Part shown: piece after piece, positions 41,188 through 50,189 of the stretch
Layout: each line of letters opens with the position of its first letter
Numbering within the stretch: the stretch's first letter is position 1
Origin: Nonomuraea typhae
Lineage (GTDB): Bacteria > Actinomycetota > Actinomycetes > Streptosporangiales > Streptosporangiaceae
DNA length: 64,000 nucleotides
NCBI RefSeq assembly: GCF_009760925.1
Contig: NZ_VRLV01000002.1
Span: 372,001-436,000, forward strand
Direction of reading: 5' to 3'
The notes under the pieces: model-generated
Told to the model about the DNA's origin: nothing
The model's input: the letters and a program-made list of their open reading frames with translations, nothing else
Databases searched by the model: none
Position numbers and translations under genes: made by a program

Positions 41188-43937
41188 GACGCCTCCATCT
41201 GCCGGTCCAGCTCGGCGCCGAGGCTGCGCAGGAGGTCCTGGACCATCCCGACCACCGACAGGTAGATCCCGAGGTCGAACAGCAGCACCGTCGAGACGTG
41301 CACGGCCCCGATCAGCGGGATCGGCACGTCGGCCGCCAGCATGTCCAGCGCCTGCCCGCCGAGGACCGTCCCGATCACCGCGGCGGCCAGCGACAGCGTC
41401 AGCCCCACCCCGATCAGCACGCCCGCGTTGACCGGCAGCGCCCTGGCCAGCTCGTAGCGCCCGCCGGCCAGGTACCGCACGGTCACCGCCAGCCCCGCCA
41501 CGATGCCCCCCGCGAAGCCGCCGCCGACGTTGCCGTGCCCGGTGAGCAGCAGGAACACCGACAGCAACACCATCGAGTGGAAGGTCAGCCTGGCCACGAT
41601 CTCGAAGATGACCGACCGCTGTCCCTCGGGCAGCGTGGCCGACAACCAGTGCGAGCCGCCGTCGGGCACGCCGACCGCGTCCTCGCGCTCCAGGCTGAAG
41701 GTACGGCGGCGCAGGAAGACCAGGCTCGTCACGCCCAGGGTGAGCACGACGATCACCGAGCTCTCGCCCAGCGTGTCCCAGGCGCGCAGGTCGACCAGGA
41801 GGGCGCTGACGATGTTGCGCGCCCCGGCCTCCTCCGCCGCCCCGGCCAGCTGGGTCCCCACCGGTACGGCCCGCCGCTCGTGCAGGGCGATCAGGCCGGC
41901 GCCCGCGGCCACGACGCCGGTGACCACGCCCAGCCCGAGCCGCATCCGGAACGGCACCCGGGCCGAGTCCCGCTGCGGGCTGACCGGCAGCCGCCTGAGC
42001 ACGAGGGCGAACATGACCAGGCTCAGCGTCTCGGCGAGGAACTGGGTCAGCGCCAGGTCCGGCGACCCGTGCACCAGGAAGAGCAGGGCCGCGCCGTACC
42101 CGGTGACGCCGGCGATGAGCGCGAGCAGGATGTGGCTGCGCACCCGGAGCAGGATGACGGCCGCGGCGACCAGCACGGCGCCGATCACCGGCTGCTCGGG
42201 GCGGTCCCAGCCGGTCAGGCGCAGGTCGAGCACGGGCGCTCCGCCGTACAGGAAGGAGAAGACGCCGGTGGCGGCCATGACCGCGAGGGCCAGGGTGAGG
42301 TAGCCGGGCAGGGAGCCGCGCTGGAGCAGGCCGGTGAGGATGGTGGCGTAGCGGTCCATGGCCCGCATGAGCGCCCAGTAGAGCTGGGGGGCGTCGAGCA
42401 GGTGGAGGGCGGCGCCGAGCCGGGCGACCGGTTCACGGATCACGAAGAGCGCCAGGCCGCCGGCCAGCGCGGTGGCCGACAGGGCGAGGGGGATCGGCGC
42501 GCCCGACCAGAGGGCCAGGTGCACCGGGTGGCCGGGGTCGGTGAAGGTCGCCGCATAGGGCGCCATGGCGGCGCCGTACCAGCTCGCGGCGAAGGCGCCC
42601 AGGCCGAGCACCGACAGCAGCGCGGGCGGGACGAACATCGGCGCCGGGGTGGCGTGCACGGGGGTCGGCTCGAGGCCGGGCTTGCCGGCGAAGGCGCCCC
42701 ACACGAGGCGGGCGGTGTAGGCGACGGTCAGCAGCGAGCCGAGCACGACGCCCGCCAGCACGGGCACGTCGTCCAGGAGCGCCTCGAAGGCGGCCTCCTT
42801 GGCGGAGAAGCCGAGCAGCGGCGGCAGCCCGGCCATCGAGGCGGCAGCCAGGACGGCGGCGGCGCACACCCACGGCATCGAGGTGCGCAGGCCGCTGAGC
42901 ACGCGCAGGTCTCGGGTGCCGGTGGCGTGGTCGATGACACCGACGACGAGGAAGAGCGCGGCCTTGAACAGCGCGTGGGCGAGCAGCATCGCCACCCCGG
43001 CGAGTGCGGCGGCGCCGGTGCCCGCGCCGAACAGGACGGTCAGGAAGCCGAGCTGGCTGACGGTTCCGTAGGCGAGCAGCTTCTTGAGGTCGTTCTCGCG
43101 CAGGGCCCGCCAGCCGGCCGTCACCATCGTGAGCAGGCCGAGCGGTAGCGCGATCAGCCGCCAGACGGCCAGGTCGCCGAAGGCGGGGCCGAGCCGGGCC
43201 AGGAGGTAGACGCCGGCCTTGACCATGGCGGCGGCGTGCAGGTAAGCGGAGACGGGGGTCGGTGCGGCCATCGCGCCGGGCAGCCAGAGGCTGAACGGGA
43301 AGATCGCCGACTTGGCCAGCGCGCCCGCCAGGACCAGGACCAGCCCGGCCGGGATCAGCCCGCCGCGGGGCGGGTCGGCGAGGATCGCGGAGATCCGGTA
43401 GGTGCCGGCCGTCTCCCCGATGACGACCAGCCCGGCCAGCATGGCCAGGCCGCCGAGGGTGGTGACGGTGAGGGCCTGCATCGCCGCGCCCCGGCTGGCC
43501 CGGCTCTCGGGGTCGTAGCCGATCAGCAGGTAGGAGAAGACGGTGGTCAGCTCCCAGAAGACGTACAGCAGCAGGAGGTCGTCGGCGACCACCAGGCCCA
43601 GCATCGCGCCCGCGAACGCCACCAGCACCCCGGCGAAGCGGCCGAGCCCCTGGTCGTCAGGGGAGAAGTAGCGCGAGCAGTACCACAGGATCAGCGCCCC
43701 GATCCCGGTCACCAGGACCATCATGAGCACCGACAGCGCGTCGGCGCGGAAGGCGAGCTCCAGGCCGAGCGCCGGTGCCCACGGGCGCACCCACTCGCCC
43801 GGGGTGGCCATCGCGGTGAAGACCAGCCCGGCGGCCGGGACCGCGGCGAGCACGGTGAACCCTCGGGTGCTCAGCCTGCCGACCAGGGCGGGCGCGCATA
43901 CGGCCGCCACGGCGTGCAAGATCAGCAGCCCCTCCAT
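41184..43937 (-). CDS. mrpA: Mrp antiporter subunit A-B fusion
   Basis: The 917-residue protein is the largest Mrp subunit. The first ~500 residues are NuoL-like, with the lysine/glutamate membrane motifs (FWELTTVFSYLLIGYD; SAIFPFSLWLPGAM). Two further regions follow: a DUF4040-like segment with HGSPDLALTQFLAET and an MrpB domain at the C-terminus (GHGNVGGGFAGGIVAGLA). A separate mrpB gene is absent, so A and B are fused, as in many Gram-positive Mrp operons. The ATG at 43937 has no strong ribosome-binding site. The frame remains open upstream but holds no family sequence. It overlaps mrpC by four bases. Confidence 0.93.
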   Translation of the reverse strand: MEGLLILHAVAAVCAPALVGRLSTRGFTVLAAVPAAGLVFTAMATPGEWVRPWAPALGLELAFRADALSVLMMVLVTGIGALILWYCSRYFSPDDQGLGRFAGVLVAFAGAMLGLVVADDLLLLYVFWELTTVFSYLLIGYDPESRASRGAAMQALTVTTLGGLAMLAGLVVIGETAGTYRISAILADPPRGGLIPAGLVLVLAGALAKSAIFPFSLWLPGAMAAPTPVSAYLHAAAMVKAGVYLLARLGPAFGDLAVWRLIALPLGLLTMVTAGWRALRENDLKKLLAYGTVSQLGFLTVLFGAGTGAAALAGVAMLLAHALFKAALFLVVGVIDHATGTRDLRVLSGLRTSMPWVCAAAVLAAASMAGLPPLLGFSAKEAAFEALLDDVPVLAGVVLGSLLTVAYTARLVWGAFAGKPGLEPTPVHATPAPMFVPPALLSVLGLGAFAASWYGAAMAPYAATFTDPGHPVHLALWSGAPIPLALSATALAGGLALFVIREPVARLGAALHLLDAPQLYWALMRAMDRYATILTGLLQRGSLPGYLTLALAVMAATGVFSFLYGGAPVLDLRLTGWDRPEQPVIGAVLVAAAVILLRVRSHILLALIAGVTGYGAALLFLVHGSPDLALTQFLAETLSLVMFALVLRRLPVSPQRDSARVPFRMRLGLGVVTGVVAAGAGLIALHERRAVPVGTQLAGAAEEAGARNIVSALLVDLRAWDTLGESSVIVVLTLGVTSLVFLRRRTFSLEREDAVGVPDGGSHWLSATLPEGQRSVIFEIVARLTFHSMVLLSVFLLLTGHGNVGGGFAGGIVAGLAVTVRYLAGGRYELARALPVNAGVLIGVGLTLSLAAAVIGTVLGGQALDMLAADVPIPLIGAVHVSTVLLFDLGIYLSVVGMVQDLLRSLGAELDRQMEAS

Positions 43938-44011
43938 GAGGGGCCACTGTGCCGCCTCCCAGCCCGCCGGACATGTGCGCCACGCCCCGCCTTGACCGAT
44001 TCCGGACCTGG

Positions 44012-44539
44012 TTAAATGCCGGGTCGGTACCGAATGTGGCGGTGCCCGTCCTCCGGGTAGGGCGGCTCGGCCGGGACGACCTCCAGCAGGCGGTAGCCGG
44101 TCTTCTCCGCCACACGGCAGGAGGCGGCGTTGCTCAGCTGGTGAAGCAGTTCGAGGTACTCGATCTCGGGATAGGTGGCGAACGTCCAGCCGGTCAGCAG
44201 TTCCACCGCCCTGGGCGCCAGGCCCTTGCCCCGGGCGGAGGCGGCGGTCCAGTAGCCCACCTCGCCCACGGCGCCACCCGGGTCGGGGCGTTTGAGCACC
44301 ACCGTGCCCAGCAGCGCGCCCGTCTCCTCTTCCTCCACGGCGAAGCTCATCCGCTCCCCCGACTCCCAGCCCTTGCGCGTGATCTCCAGCCATTCGGCGG
44401 ACTTCTCGGCCGTGTCGAGCGGGTGGGCGCTGTAGTGGCGCAGCACCGGATCCGCGTAGGCCGCGACGATCGCGTCACGGTCGTCCGGCCGGAAGGTACG
44501 CAAGACGACGGCCGGGTCAAGTCTCAAGATCACACTCAT
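44012..44539 (-). CDS. GNAT-family N-acetyltransferase
   Basis: The 175-residue protein fits the RimJ/RimL-like GNAT group: LRTFRPDDRDAIV at the start, GEVGYWTAASARGKGLAPRAV for the acetyl-CoA pyrophosphate loop (ARGKGLA), and LHQLSNAASCRVAEKTGY near the end, the usual N..S..v.ek.Gf motif. It transfers an acetyl group to a small molecule or protein N-terminus; the substrate is unknown. The ATG at 44539 is preferred because the upstream in-frame extension is not family-like. It is divergent from the ABC exporter operon. Confidence 0.9.
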   Translation of the reverse strand: MSVILRLDPAVVLRTFRPDDRDAIVAAYADPVLRHYSAHPLDTAEKSAEWLEITRKGWESGERMSFAVEEEETGALLGTVVLKRPDPGGAVGEVGYWTAASARGKGLAPRAVELLTGWTFATYPEIEYLELLHQLSNAASCRVAEKTGYRLLEVVPAEPPYPEDGHRHIRYRPGI

Positions 44540-44625
44540 GCTGCCATTGGACCACACCCGATTTAGGGCCCGTCCGATAATACGTCCCAAAAAATCGGTT
44601 GATCGGGCGCATTAGCATAGATTGA

Positions 44626-46407
44626 GTGCCTCCCGATACCACAACCTCCCGCCGTTCCCCGCTGTCCTCCAACTCCCTCTGGCGGATGAAGGGGTATCTG
44701 CGCCCCTACATCGGCAAACTCGTCTTCATCTGGCTGGCCGCAACCCTGGGCATCGGGGCCAGCATCGTCCTCCCGCTCATCGGCAAGGAGGTCGTCGATG
44801 GGCCCGTCACCCACGGCGACTCCGGAGCACTCCTGCCGCTCGGGCTGCTCGCGCTCGGCGTCGGGGTCGTCGAAGCGCTGCTCATCTTCCTGCGCCGCTG
44901 GGCCCAGATCGGGCCGGTCCTCGGGCTGGAAACCAGGATCCGCGACGACCTCTACCGGCACCTGCAGCGGCTGCCGATGGCCTTCCACAACGAATGGCAG
45001 TCCGGGCAGCTCCTCTCCCGCGCGACCACGGACCTGTCGACGATCCGGCGCTTCCTCGGCTTCGGGATGCTCTTCCTCGTCATGAACATCCTGCAGCTGT
45101 CGGTCGTCACGATCGTCCTGCTCAACATGTACTGGCCGCTGGGACTGCTGGTGGCCGCCTCCGCCGTGCCGATCGTGCTGGTGTCGCTGCGCTTCGAGAA
45201 GCGCTACATCCGCATCTCCCGCCAGGTGCAGGACGAGCAGGGCGACCTGGCCACCCTGGTCGAGGAGTCGGCGATCGGCATCCGGACGATCAAGGCGTTC
45301 GGCCGCCGGCACCACGTCTACGACAGCTTCGACGTCTCCGCGCTGAAGATCTACCGGACCTCCATGGACAAGGTGCGCAACGCCGCGCGCTTCTTCACCT
45401 TCCTGGAGGTCATCCCCAACTTCACGCTCGCCCTCGTGCTGCTGCTCGGCGCCCTCGCCGTGGGCTCCGGCGAGCTGTCGCTCGGCACGCTGGTCGCCTT
45501 CACCACGCTGATGCTGCAGCTCGTCTGGCCCATCGCCAGCCTCGGCTACATCCTGGCCATGGCCCAGGAGGCGATGACCTCGGCCGACCGCGTCATGGAG
45601 GTCATGGACACCGTCCCGGCCATCCAGGACGGCCCGCAGGTGGTGACCGACGCGCGCGGGCATCTGCGCCTCGAGGGCGTGGGCTTCCGCTTCCCGGACG
45701 CGGAGTCGCCGGTCCTCGACGACCTCTGGCTCGAGGTACGGCCCGGCGAAACGGTCGCCATCGTGGGCGCCACCGGATCGGGCAAGACCACGCTGACCGC
45801 GCTGGTGCCCCGGCTGCTCGACCCGACCAGGGGCCGGGTCACAATCGACGGGCACGACATCCGCGACATGGAGCTGGCCTCGCTCCGCAAGATCGTGGCG
45901 ACGGCCTTCGAGGAGCCGACGCTGTTCTCCATGAGCGTCAGGGAGAACCTCACGCTCGGCCACCACGAGTCCACCGACGAGGAACTGGACGCGGCGATCC
46001 GCACGGCACAGGCCCAGTTCGTCTACGACCTGCCGTGGGGGCTGGACACCCGGATCGGCGAGCAGGGCATGTCGCTGTCCGGCGGGCAGCGGCAGCGGCT
46101 GGCCCTGGCGCGGGCCGTCCTCAGCAAGCCGAAGATCCTCGTCCTGGACGACACCCTGTCCGCGCTGGACGTGGAGACCGAGGCGCTGGTGGAGGAGGCG
46201 CTGCGGCGGGTGCTGCGCGAGGCCACCGGCATCGTCGTGGCGCACCGCGCCTCCACGGTGCTGCTGGCCGACAAGGTCGCTCTGCTGCGCGGCGGCACGA
46301 TCACCCACGTCGGCACCCACCAGGAGCTGCTGCGGGACGTGCCCGAGTACCGCGAGCTGCTGGCCCAGGACGCCGACCTCGACCCCTCGGAAGGAGCGCT
46401 GCGATGA
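44626..46407 (+). CDS. ABC exporter half-transporter A (degenerate ATPase site)
   Basis: The 593-residue half-transporter has six membrane helices, then an ATPase domain with Walker A GATGSGKT, signature LSGGQRQR and Walker B VLDDTLSALD. The catalytic glutamate after the Walker B Asp (LDE) is Asp here (LDD), a hallmark of the inactive site of heterodimeric exporters (BmrCD, TM287/288 type). The switch His is in VVAHRAS. The GTG at 44626 has no visible ribosome-binding site, so the message may be leaderless. The partner gene overlaps by four bases. Confidence 0.92.
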   Translation: MPPDTTTSRRSPLSSNSLWRMKGYLRPYIGKLVFIWLAATLGIGASIVLPLIGKEVVDGPVTHGDSGALLPLGLLALGVGVVEALLIFLRRWAQIGPVLGLETRIRDDLYRHLQRLPMAFHNEWQSGQLLSRATTDLSTIRRFLGFGMLFLVMNILQLSVVTIVLLNMYWPLGLLVAASAVPIVLVSLRFEKRYIRISRQVQDEQGDLATLVEESAIGIRTIKAFGRRHHVYDSFDVSALKIYRTSMDKVRNAARFFTFLEVIPNFTLALVLLLGALAVGSGELSLGTLVAFTTLMLQLVWPIASLGYILAMAQEAMTSADRVMEVMDTVPAIQDGPQVVTDARGHLRLEGVGFRFPDAESPVLDDLWLEVRPGETVAIVGATGSGKTTLTALVPRLLDPTRGRVTIDGHDIRDMELASLRKIVATAFEEPTLFSMSVRENLTLGHHESTDEELDAAIRTAQAQFVYDLPWGLDTRIGEQGMSLSGGQRQRLALARAVLSKPKILVLDDTLSALDVETEALVEEALRRVLREATGIVVAHRASTVLLADKVALLRGGTITHVGTHQELLRDVPEYRELLAQDADLDPSEGALR

Positions 46408-48227
46408 CGGTGAAGACCCGCTCATGGCGAGGCGTGGCCTCCGAGGAACAGGACGAGCTCGACGAGAAGGTCTCCGTGCTGCTGCGGGAGCGCTCCCGCA
46501 GGCTGCTCGGCGACCTCCTCAAGCCGCACCGGAAGCAGATCGCGGTGCTGACCGCGATCATCATCCTCTCGAACCTGGCCGGGCTGGCCATCCCCTACCT
46601 GGTCAAGGTGGGCATCGACGAGGGCATCCCGCCGATGCTCAAGGGCACCGGGGCCGGCACGCTGCTGACCGTGGTGGGCGTGATCCTGGCCGCTGCGGCC
46701 ACCCAGGCGCTGACCCGGCAGATCTTCCTCCAGCTCTCGGGCCGCATCGGCCAGGACATCCTGCTGGAGCTGCGCCGCCGGGTCTTCGACCACTTCCAGC
46801 GGCTGTCGCTGTCCTTCCACGAGAAGTACACCTCGGGACGGGTCATCTCCCGGCTGACCTCAGACATCGAGGCCATCGCCGAGCTGCTGCAGTCGGGCTT
46901 CGACGGCCTGGTGACGGCGGTGCTGACGCTGTTCGGCACCGCGGTGGTGCTGATCGTGCTCGACCTGCACCTGGGCCTGCTGGCGCTGATCCCGCTGCCG
47001 TTCCTGCTGCTGTTCACCCGCTGGTTCCGCCGCCAGTCGGCGATCGTCTACCGGCGCACCCGGGAGACGGTGGCGCTGGTCATCGTGCACTTCGTGGAGT
47101 CGATGACCGGCATCCGCGCGGTGCAGGCGTTCCGCCGCGACCGGCGCAACCAGGAGATCTTCAAGCAGCTCAACGCCGACTACCGCGACGCCAACGCCGG
47201 CAGCATGCAGCTGATCGCGGTGTTCATGCCCGGCATCAAGCTCCTCGGCAACGTGACCGTCGCCGGCGTGTTGTTCTACGGCGGCTGGCTGGCCCTCCAG
47301 CAGCAGGTCAGCGTCGGCGTGCTGGCGGCGTTCCTGCTCTACCTGCGCCAGTTCTACGAGCCGATGCAGGAGATCAGCCAGTTCTACAACACGCTGCAGT
47401 CGGCCGGCGCGGCGCTGGAGAAGCTGTCCGGCGTGCTGGAGGAGGAGCCGGCCGTGCCCGAGCCGCGCAAGCCGTCCGCCCTGGAGAGCCCGCGCGGCCG
47501 GGTGCGCTTCGAGGACGTGCGCTTCGCCTACACCGAGGAGATGCCGGTCCTGCCACGGCTGGACCTGACCATCCCGGCCGGGCAGAGCGTGGCACTGGTC
47601 GGGGCGACCGGCGCGGGCAAGACGACGCTGGCCAAGCTCATCTCCCGCTTCTACGACCCGGCCGAGGGGCGGGTGCTGCTCGACGGCGTGGACCTGACCG
47701 CGCTGGACGAGCCCACGCTGCGCCGCGCGGTCGTCATGGTCACGCAGGAGAACTTCCTGTTCTCCGGCACGGTCGCCGACAACATCCGCTTCGGCCGCCC
47801 CGGCGCCACCGACCGGCAGGTGCAGGAGGCGGCCAAGGCCATCGGCGCGCACGAGTTCATCAGCGCGCTGCCCGACGGCTACGACACCGAGGTCGGCAAA
47901 CGCGGCGGCCGCATGTCGGCCGGACAGCGGCAGCTCGTCGCCTTCGCACGGGCGTTCCTGGCCGACCCGGCGGTGCTCATCCTGGACGAGGCCACCTCGT
48001 CGCTGGACGTGCCGAGCGAGCGCCTGGTCCAGCGCGCGCTGCGCACGATCCTGGCCGACCGGACCGCGCTGATCATCGCGCACCGCCTGTCGACCGTGGA
48101 GATCGCCGACCGGGTCCTGGTCATGGAGCGGGGCGAGATCGTCGAGGACGGCCGCCCCGACGAGCTGATCGCCGCCTCGGGCCGCTTCGCCGGGCTGCAC
48201 CGCGCCTGGCTGGAGAGCCTGAGCTGA
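46404..48227 (+). CDS. ABC exporter half-transporter B (canonical catalytic Glu)
   Basis: The 607-residue partner has six membrane helices, Walker A GATGAGKT, a slightly altered signature (MSAGQRQ instead of LSGGQ), Walker B LILDEATSSLD with the catalytic Glu, and switch IIAHRLS. With its neighbour it should form a heterodimeric exporter for lipids, peptides or drugs; the substrate is unknown. The ATG overlaps the previous stop (ATGA) behind AAGGAG. A strong terminator follows. Confidence 0.93.
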   Translation: MTVKTRSWRGVASEEQDELDEKVSVLLRERSRRLLGDLLKPHRKQIAVLTAIIILSNLAGLAIPYLVKVGIDEGIPPMLKGTGAGTLLTVVGVILAAAATQALTRQIFLQLSGRIGQDILLELRRRVFDHFQRLSLSFHEKYTSGRVISRLTSDIEAIAELLQSGFDGLVTAVLTLFGTAVVLIVLDLHLGLLALIPLPFLLLFTRWFRRQSAIVYRRTRETVALVIVHFVESMTGIRAVQAFRRDRRNQEIFKQLNADYRDANAGSMQLIAVFMPGIKLLGNVTVAGVLFYGGWLALQQQVSVGVLAAFLLYLRQFYEPMQEISQFYNTLQSAGAALEKLSGVLEEEPAVPEPRKPSALESPRGRVRFEDVRFAYTEEMPVLPRLDLTIPAGQSVALVGATGAGKTTLAKLISRFYDPAEGRVLLDGVDLTALDEPTLRRAVVMVTQENFLFSGTVADNIRFGRPGATDRQVQEAAKAIGAHEFISALPDGYDTEVGKRGGRMSAGQRQLVAFARAFLADPAVLILDEATSSLDVPSERLVQRALRTILADRTALIIAHRLSTVEIADRVLVMERGEIVEDGRPDELIAASGRFAGLHRAWLESLS

Positions 48228-48234
48228 CACCCGT

Positions 48235-48268
48235 GTTTCCCGGAGGGGAGGCGGCCCCTCCGGGAAAC
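48235..48268 (+). terminator. Terminator of the ABC exporter operon
   Basis: A perfect 14-bp stem (GTTTCCCGGAGGGG and CCCCTCCGGGAAAC) with loop AGGCGG begins seven bases after the stop. It has no T-tract but is very stable. Confidence 0.78.
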
Positions 48269-48334
48269 CCCCTTCGCGGCGGGGCCCGGATGTGAGGCGG
48301 GCTGCGAACGCGGTCTTGGGGAGTGCGGTTTTCG

Positions 48335-48357
48335 GGGGTACGGCGGCGCCGTACCCC
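48335..48357. terminator. Second hairpin in the convergent spacer
   Basis: GGGGTACGGC and GCCGTACCCC form a perfect 10-bp stem with loop GGC. It lies between the exporter terminator and the zinc-ribbon gene end. A smaller 6-bp hairpin (GAGTGT/ACACTC) follows at 48368-48389. The 180-base spacer holds no convincing gene. Confidence 0.45.
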
Positions 48358-48448
48358 GGCCGTTACCGAGTGTCCGCCGGGGCACACTCCCGCACAAGAC
48401 GGGTTGTACACCACGGAAGGTCAGCAAAAGCTCACCTCCCGTCATCGT

Positions 48449-48754
48449 TTAGACGATCGGCCGCGGCGGCACCGGACTCAGCAGCGCCGCCTCCGCGATG
48501 GCAGTGGGCGAGGCCGCGAGCCGCGCCTCGGGATGGCGGGCCAGATAGCCCTCCGGGAACGTGGTGATCTGCCCGCCCCCGCACTGCGGGCACACCGCGT
48601 AGGTCGAGGGCGGCGGCACGGGCACCCCCGCCACCAGCCAGACCTGCTTCTCGTTGCCGTGGCGGTCGTCGGCCGACCGCACGAGGTAGTCCTCTTCCCA
48701 CACGTGCCAGCAACCGCGGCACTCGAACGGCACGCTCTTGCGCTGCTCTTCCAT
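48449..48754 (-). CDS. Small zinc-ribbon protein
   Basis: The 101-residue protein has two CxxC knuckles, FECRGCWHVW (residues ~10-18) and AVCPQCGGG (~56-63), a likely zinc ribbon. A hydrophobic, Pro-rich stretch (VWLVAGVPVPPPSTYAV) lies between them. No known function. The ATG at 48754 is preceded by GGGGGG seven bases away. Confidence 0.8.
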   Translation of the reverse strand: MEEQRKSVPFECRGCWHVWEEDYLVRSADDRHGNEKQVWLVAGVPVPPPSTYAVCPQCGGGQITTFPEGYLARHPEARLAASPTAIAEAALLSPVPPRPIV

Positions 48755-48847
48755 GAGGTCACCCCCCTCACTTCGAGTGTCCGCCCGGCTCCGGCGCAGG
48801 TGCAAGCCGGGGCGCCCGCTCAGTGCGTCGGCACCGGGGCGCCCGCT

Positions 48848-49174
48848 TCAGTAGGTCAGCACGAAGAAGGCGGCCCCGCCGACCACGAACAGCGTGCCCA
48901 GCCAGGCCACCAGCGCGTCGAGCCCGGCGTCGAGGGGACGGCCGCCGTGCAGGGCACGCTGGTAGCGGCGGAACCGGACCCCGGTCCTGGCCAGCAGCAC
49001 CCCGCCACAGAGCGCGGCCAGCGCGAACCCGGCGACCGCCGCCGGAGGCGACCCGGCGCGCAGGGTCAGCCCGGCGGCGCCGAGGCCGCCGGTCGACAGC
49101 GCGACGGCCGTGCGGACCCAGGCCAGGCGGGTGCGTTCGCTCTGGAGTCCCGGGTCCCAGATCTCCTGGGACAC
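48848..49174 (-). CDS. DUF202 membrane protein, second copy
   Basis: This 108-residue protein has three membrane helices and a DUF202/YidH-type N-terminus (LQSERTRLAWVRTAVALST). It starts at a GTG directly after the TAG of the upstream DUF202 gene, with no intervening base, and has exactly the same length. The function of DUF202 is unknown. Confidence 0.85.
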   Translation of the reverse strand: MSQEIWDPGLQSERTRLAWVRTAVALSTGGLGAAGLTLRAGSPPAAVAGFALAALCGGVLLARTGVRFRRYQRALHGGRPLDAGLDALVAWLGTLFVVGGAAFFVLTY

Positions 49175-49501
49175 CTAGATGGCCAGCACGATGAGGACCA
49201 GGGCGATGACGGCCACGGCGGCCACGCCGTACCCGAAGACGGCGGCGAGGGCGGGCGGCGGGAGGGGCGCCTGGTTGCGCAGGGCGCGCTGGATGTTGCG
49301 CCAGCGCGGGTAGGCCATGCCGGCGGCGAGCGCGGACAACGCGACCAGCATGATGGCCAGCGTGGTGCGGATCCAGGGCACGAACACCTCGGCGGGCACC
49401 GCGGCCATGGCCACACCACCGGCGCTGAGCGCCAGGGCGGTGCTCAGCCACGTCAGAAACGTGCGTTCGTTAGCAAGCGTGAATCGCGGGTCCGGCTCCA
49501 T
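49175..49501 (-). CDS. DUF202/YidH-type membrane protein, first copy
   Basis: The 108-residue protein has three membrane helices and the family start DPRFTLANERTFLTWLSTALAL. I took the ATG at 49501 that gives this start; a longer frame adds nine residues. It is probably paired with the following DUF202 gene in one membrane complex. Confidence 0.85.
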   Translation of the reverse strand: MEPDPRFTLANERTFLTWLSTALALSAGGVAMAAVPAEVFVPWIRTTLAIMLVALSALAAGMAYPRWRNIQRALRNQAPLPPPALAAVFGYGVAAVAVIALVLIVLAI

Positions 49502-49536
49502 ACATTTCACCGTAATTCGCACATACAACCCCTAGA

Positions 49537-49661
49537 GAAGGCGGGAATCCGCATACCAGGCGGGCGGGACGACCTGGAAGGGGGTGCAGGCGAAGACGGG
49601 AATCCGCGTGGCTAGCGGACGGGCTGACCGGAGAGGCGGCTCAGAGGAAGACGGGAATCCG
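49537..49661. repeat. Three copies of a 15-mer at exact 55-bp period
   Basis: GAAG(G/A)CGGGAATCCG occurs at 49537-49551, 49592-49606 and 49647-49661. The first two 55-bp units also share about 60 percent of the remaining positions, so this is a decayed tandem repeat or an array of binding sites. The 239-base spacer 49502-49740 holds no other convincing feature. Confidence 0.8.
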
Positions 49662-49740
49662 TGCGGCCGCGGTCGTGTGGTGCTCCGCCGCCCCTGGGCC
49701 GGGGTGGTGCCTGGCCGTTTGGCGGCGGAGACTCCCTGCG

Positions 49741-50118
49741 TCAGGTGCAGGCTTTGGCGATCTTGTCGAGGTAGGCGGCGGTCTCGCTGGTCACCTTCTG
49801 CGCGGAGTCGACCGCGTCGTTGACGTTCTTCACGCTGATGTTGCCCAGCGCGCCGGCGAGGTTGTCGGTGGCTTCCTTCAGGGTGGTGTTGGATGCCTTG
49901 TCGGCCACGTCGGTGAGTCGTTTGCTGGCGTCGTCGATGGCCTTGTCCATCGCCTGCGGGTCGTTGGTCAGCTTGCCCACCTCGGCCACCAGGTCGGCGA
50001 CGATCTTCGGTGCTTCGAGGCAAGCCTGGGCCTTGTCGATGGTGCTGTTGACCTCCCCGCATCCTGCGAGGAAGACAGCGGAGGCGAAGAGAGCCAGGGG
50101 CACAAACCGGAGTCGCAT
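49741..50118 (-). CDS. Small helical lipoprotein
   Basis: The 125-residue protein has signal peptide LALFASAVFLAGC with a lipobox. The mature part is a run of amphipathic helices with Asn/Asp/Lys/Ala (for example KAIDDASKRLTDVADKASN), suggesting a coiled-coil bundle. A Cys near each end (QACLEA and KACT) may pair. I do not recognise the family. The ATG at 50118 is fixed by the signal peptide. Confidence 0.78.
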   Translation of the reverse strand: MRLRFVPLALFASAVFLAGCGEVNSTIDKAQACLEAPKIVADLVAEVGKLTNDPQAMDKAIDDASKRLTDVADKASNTTLKEATDNLAGALGNISVKNVNDAVDSAQKVTSETAAYLDKIAKACT

Positions 50119-50189
50119 ATGTCGGACCCTACCCAACGGTTCGCGCCCCTGACGTCGGCCGATGGTCGTGTCGGAGCGGTACGAAAGTC

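Noticed and set aside
49537..49661. Small CRISPR array
   Set aside because: Only three 15-base units with 40-base partly similar spacers, and no cas genes in the window.
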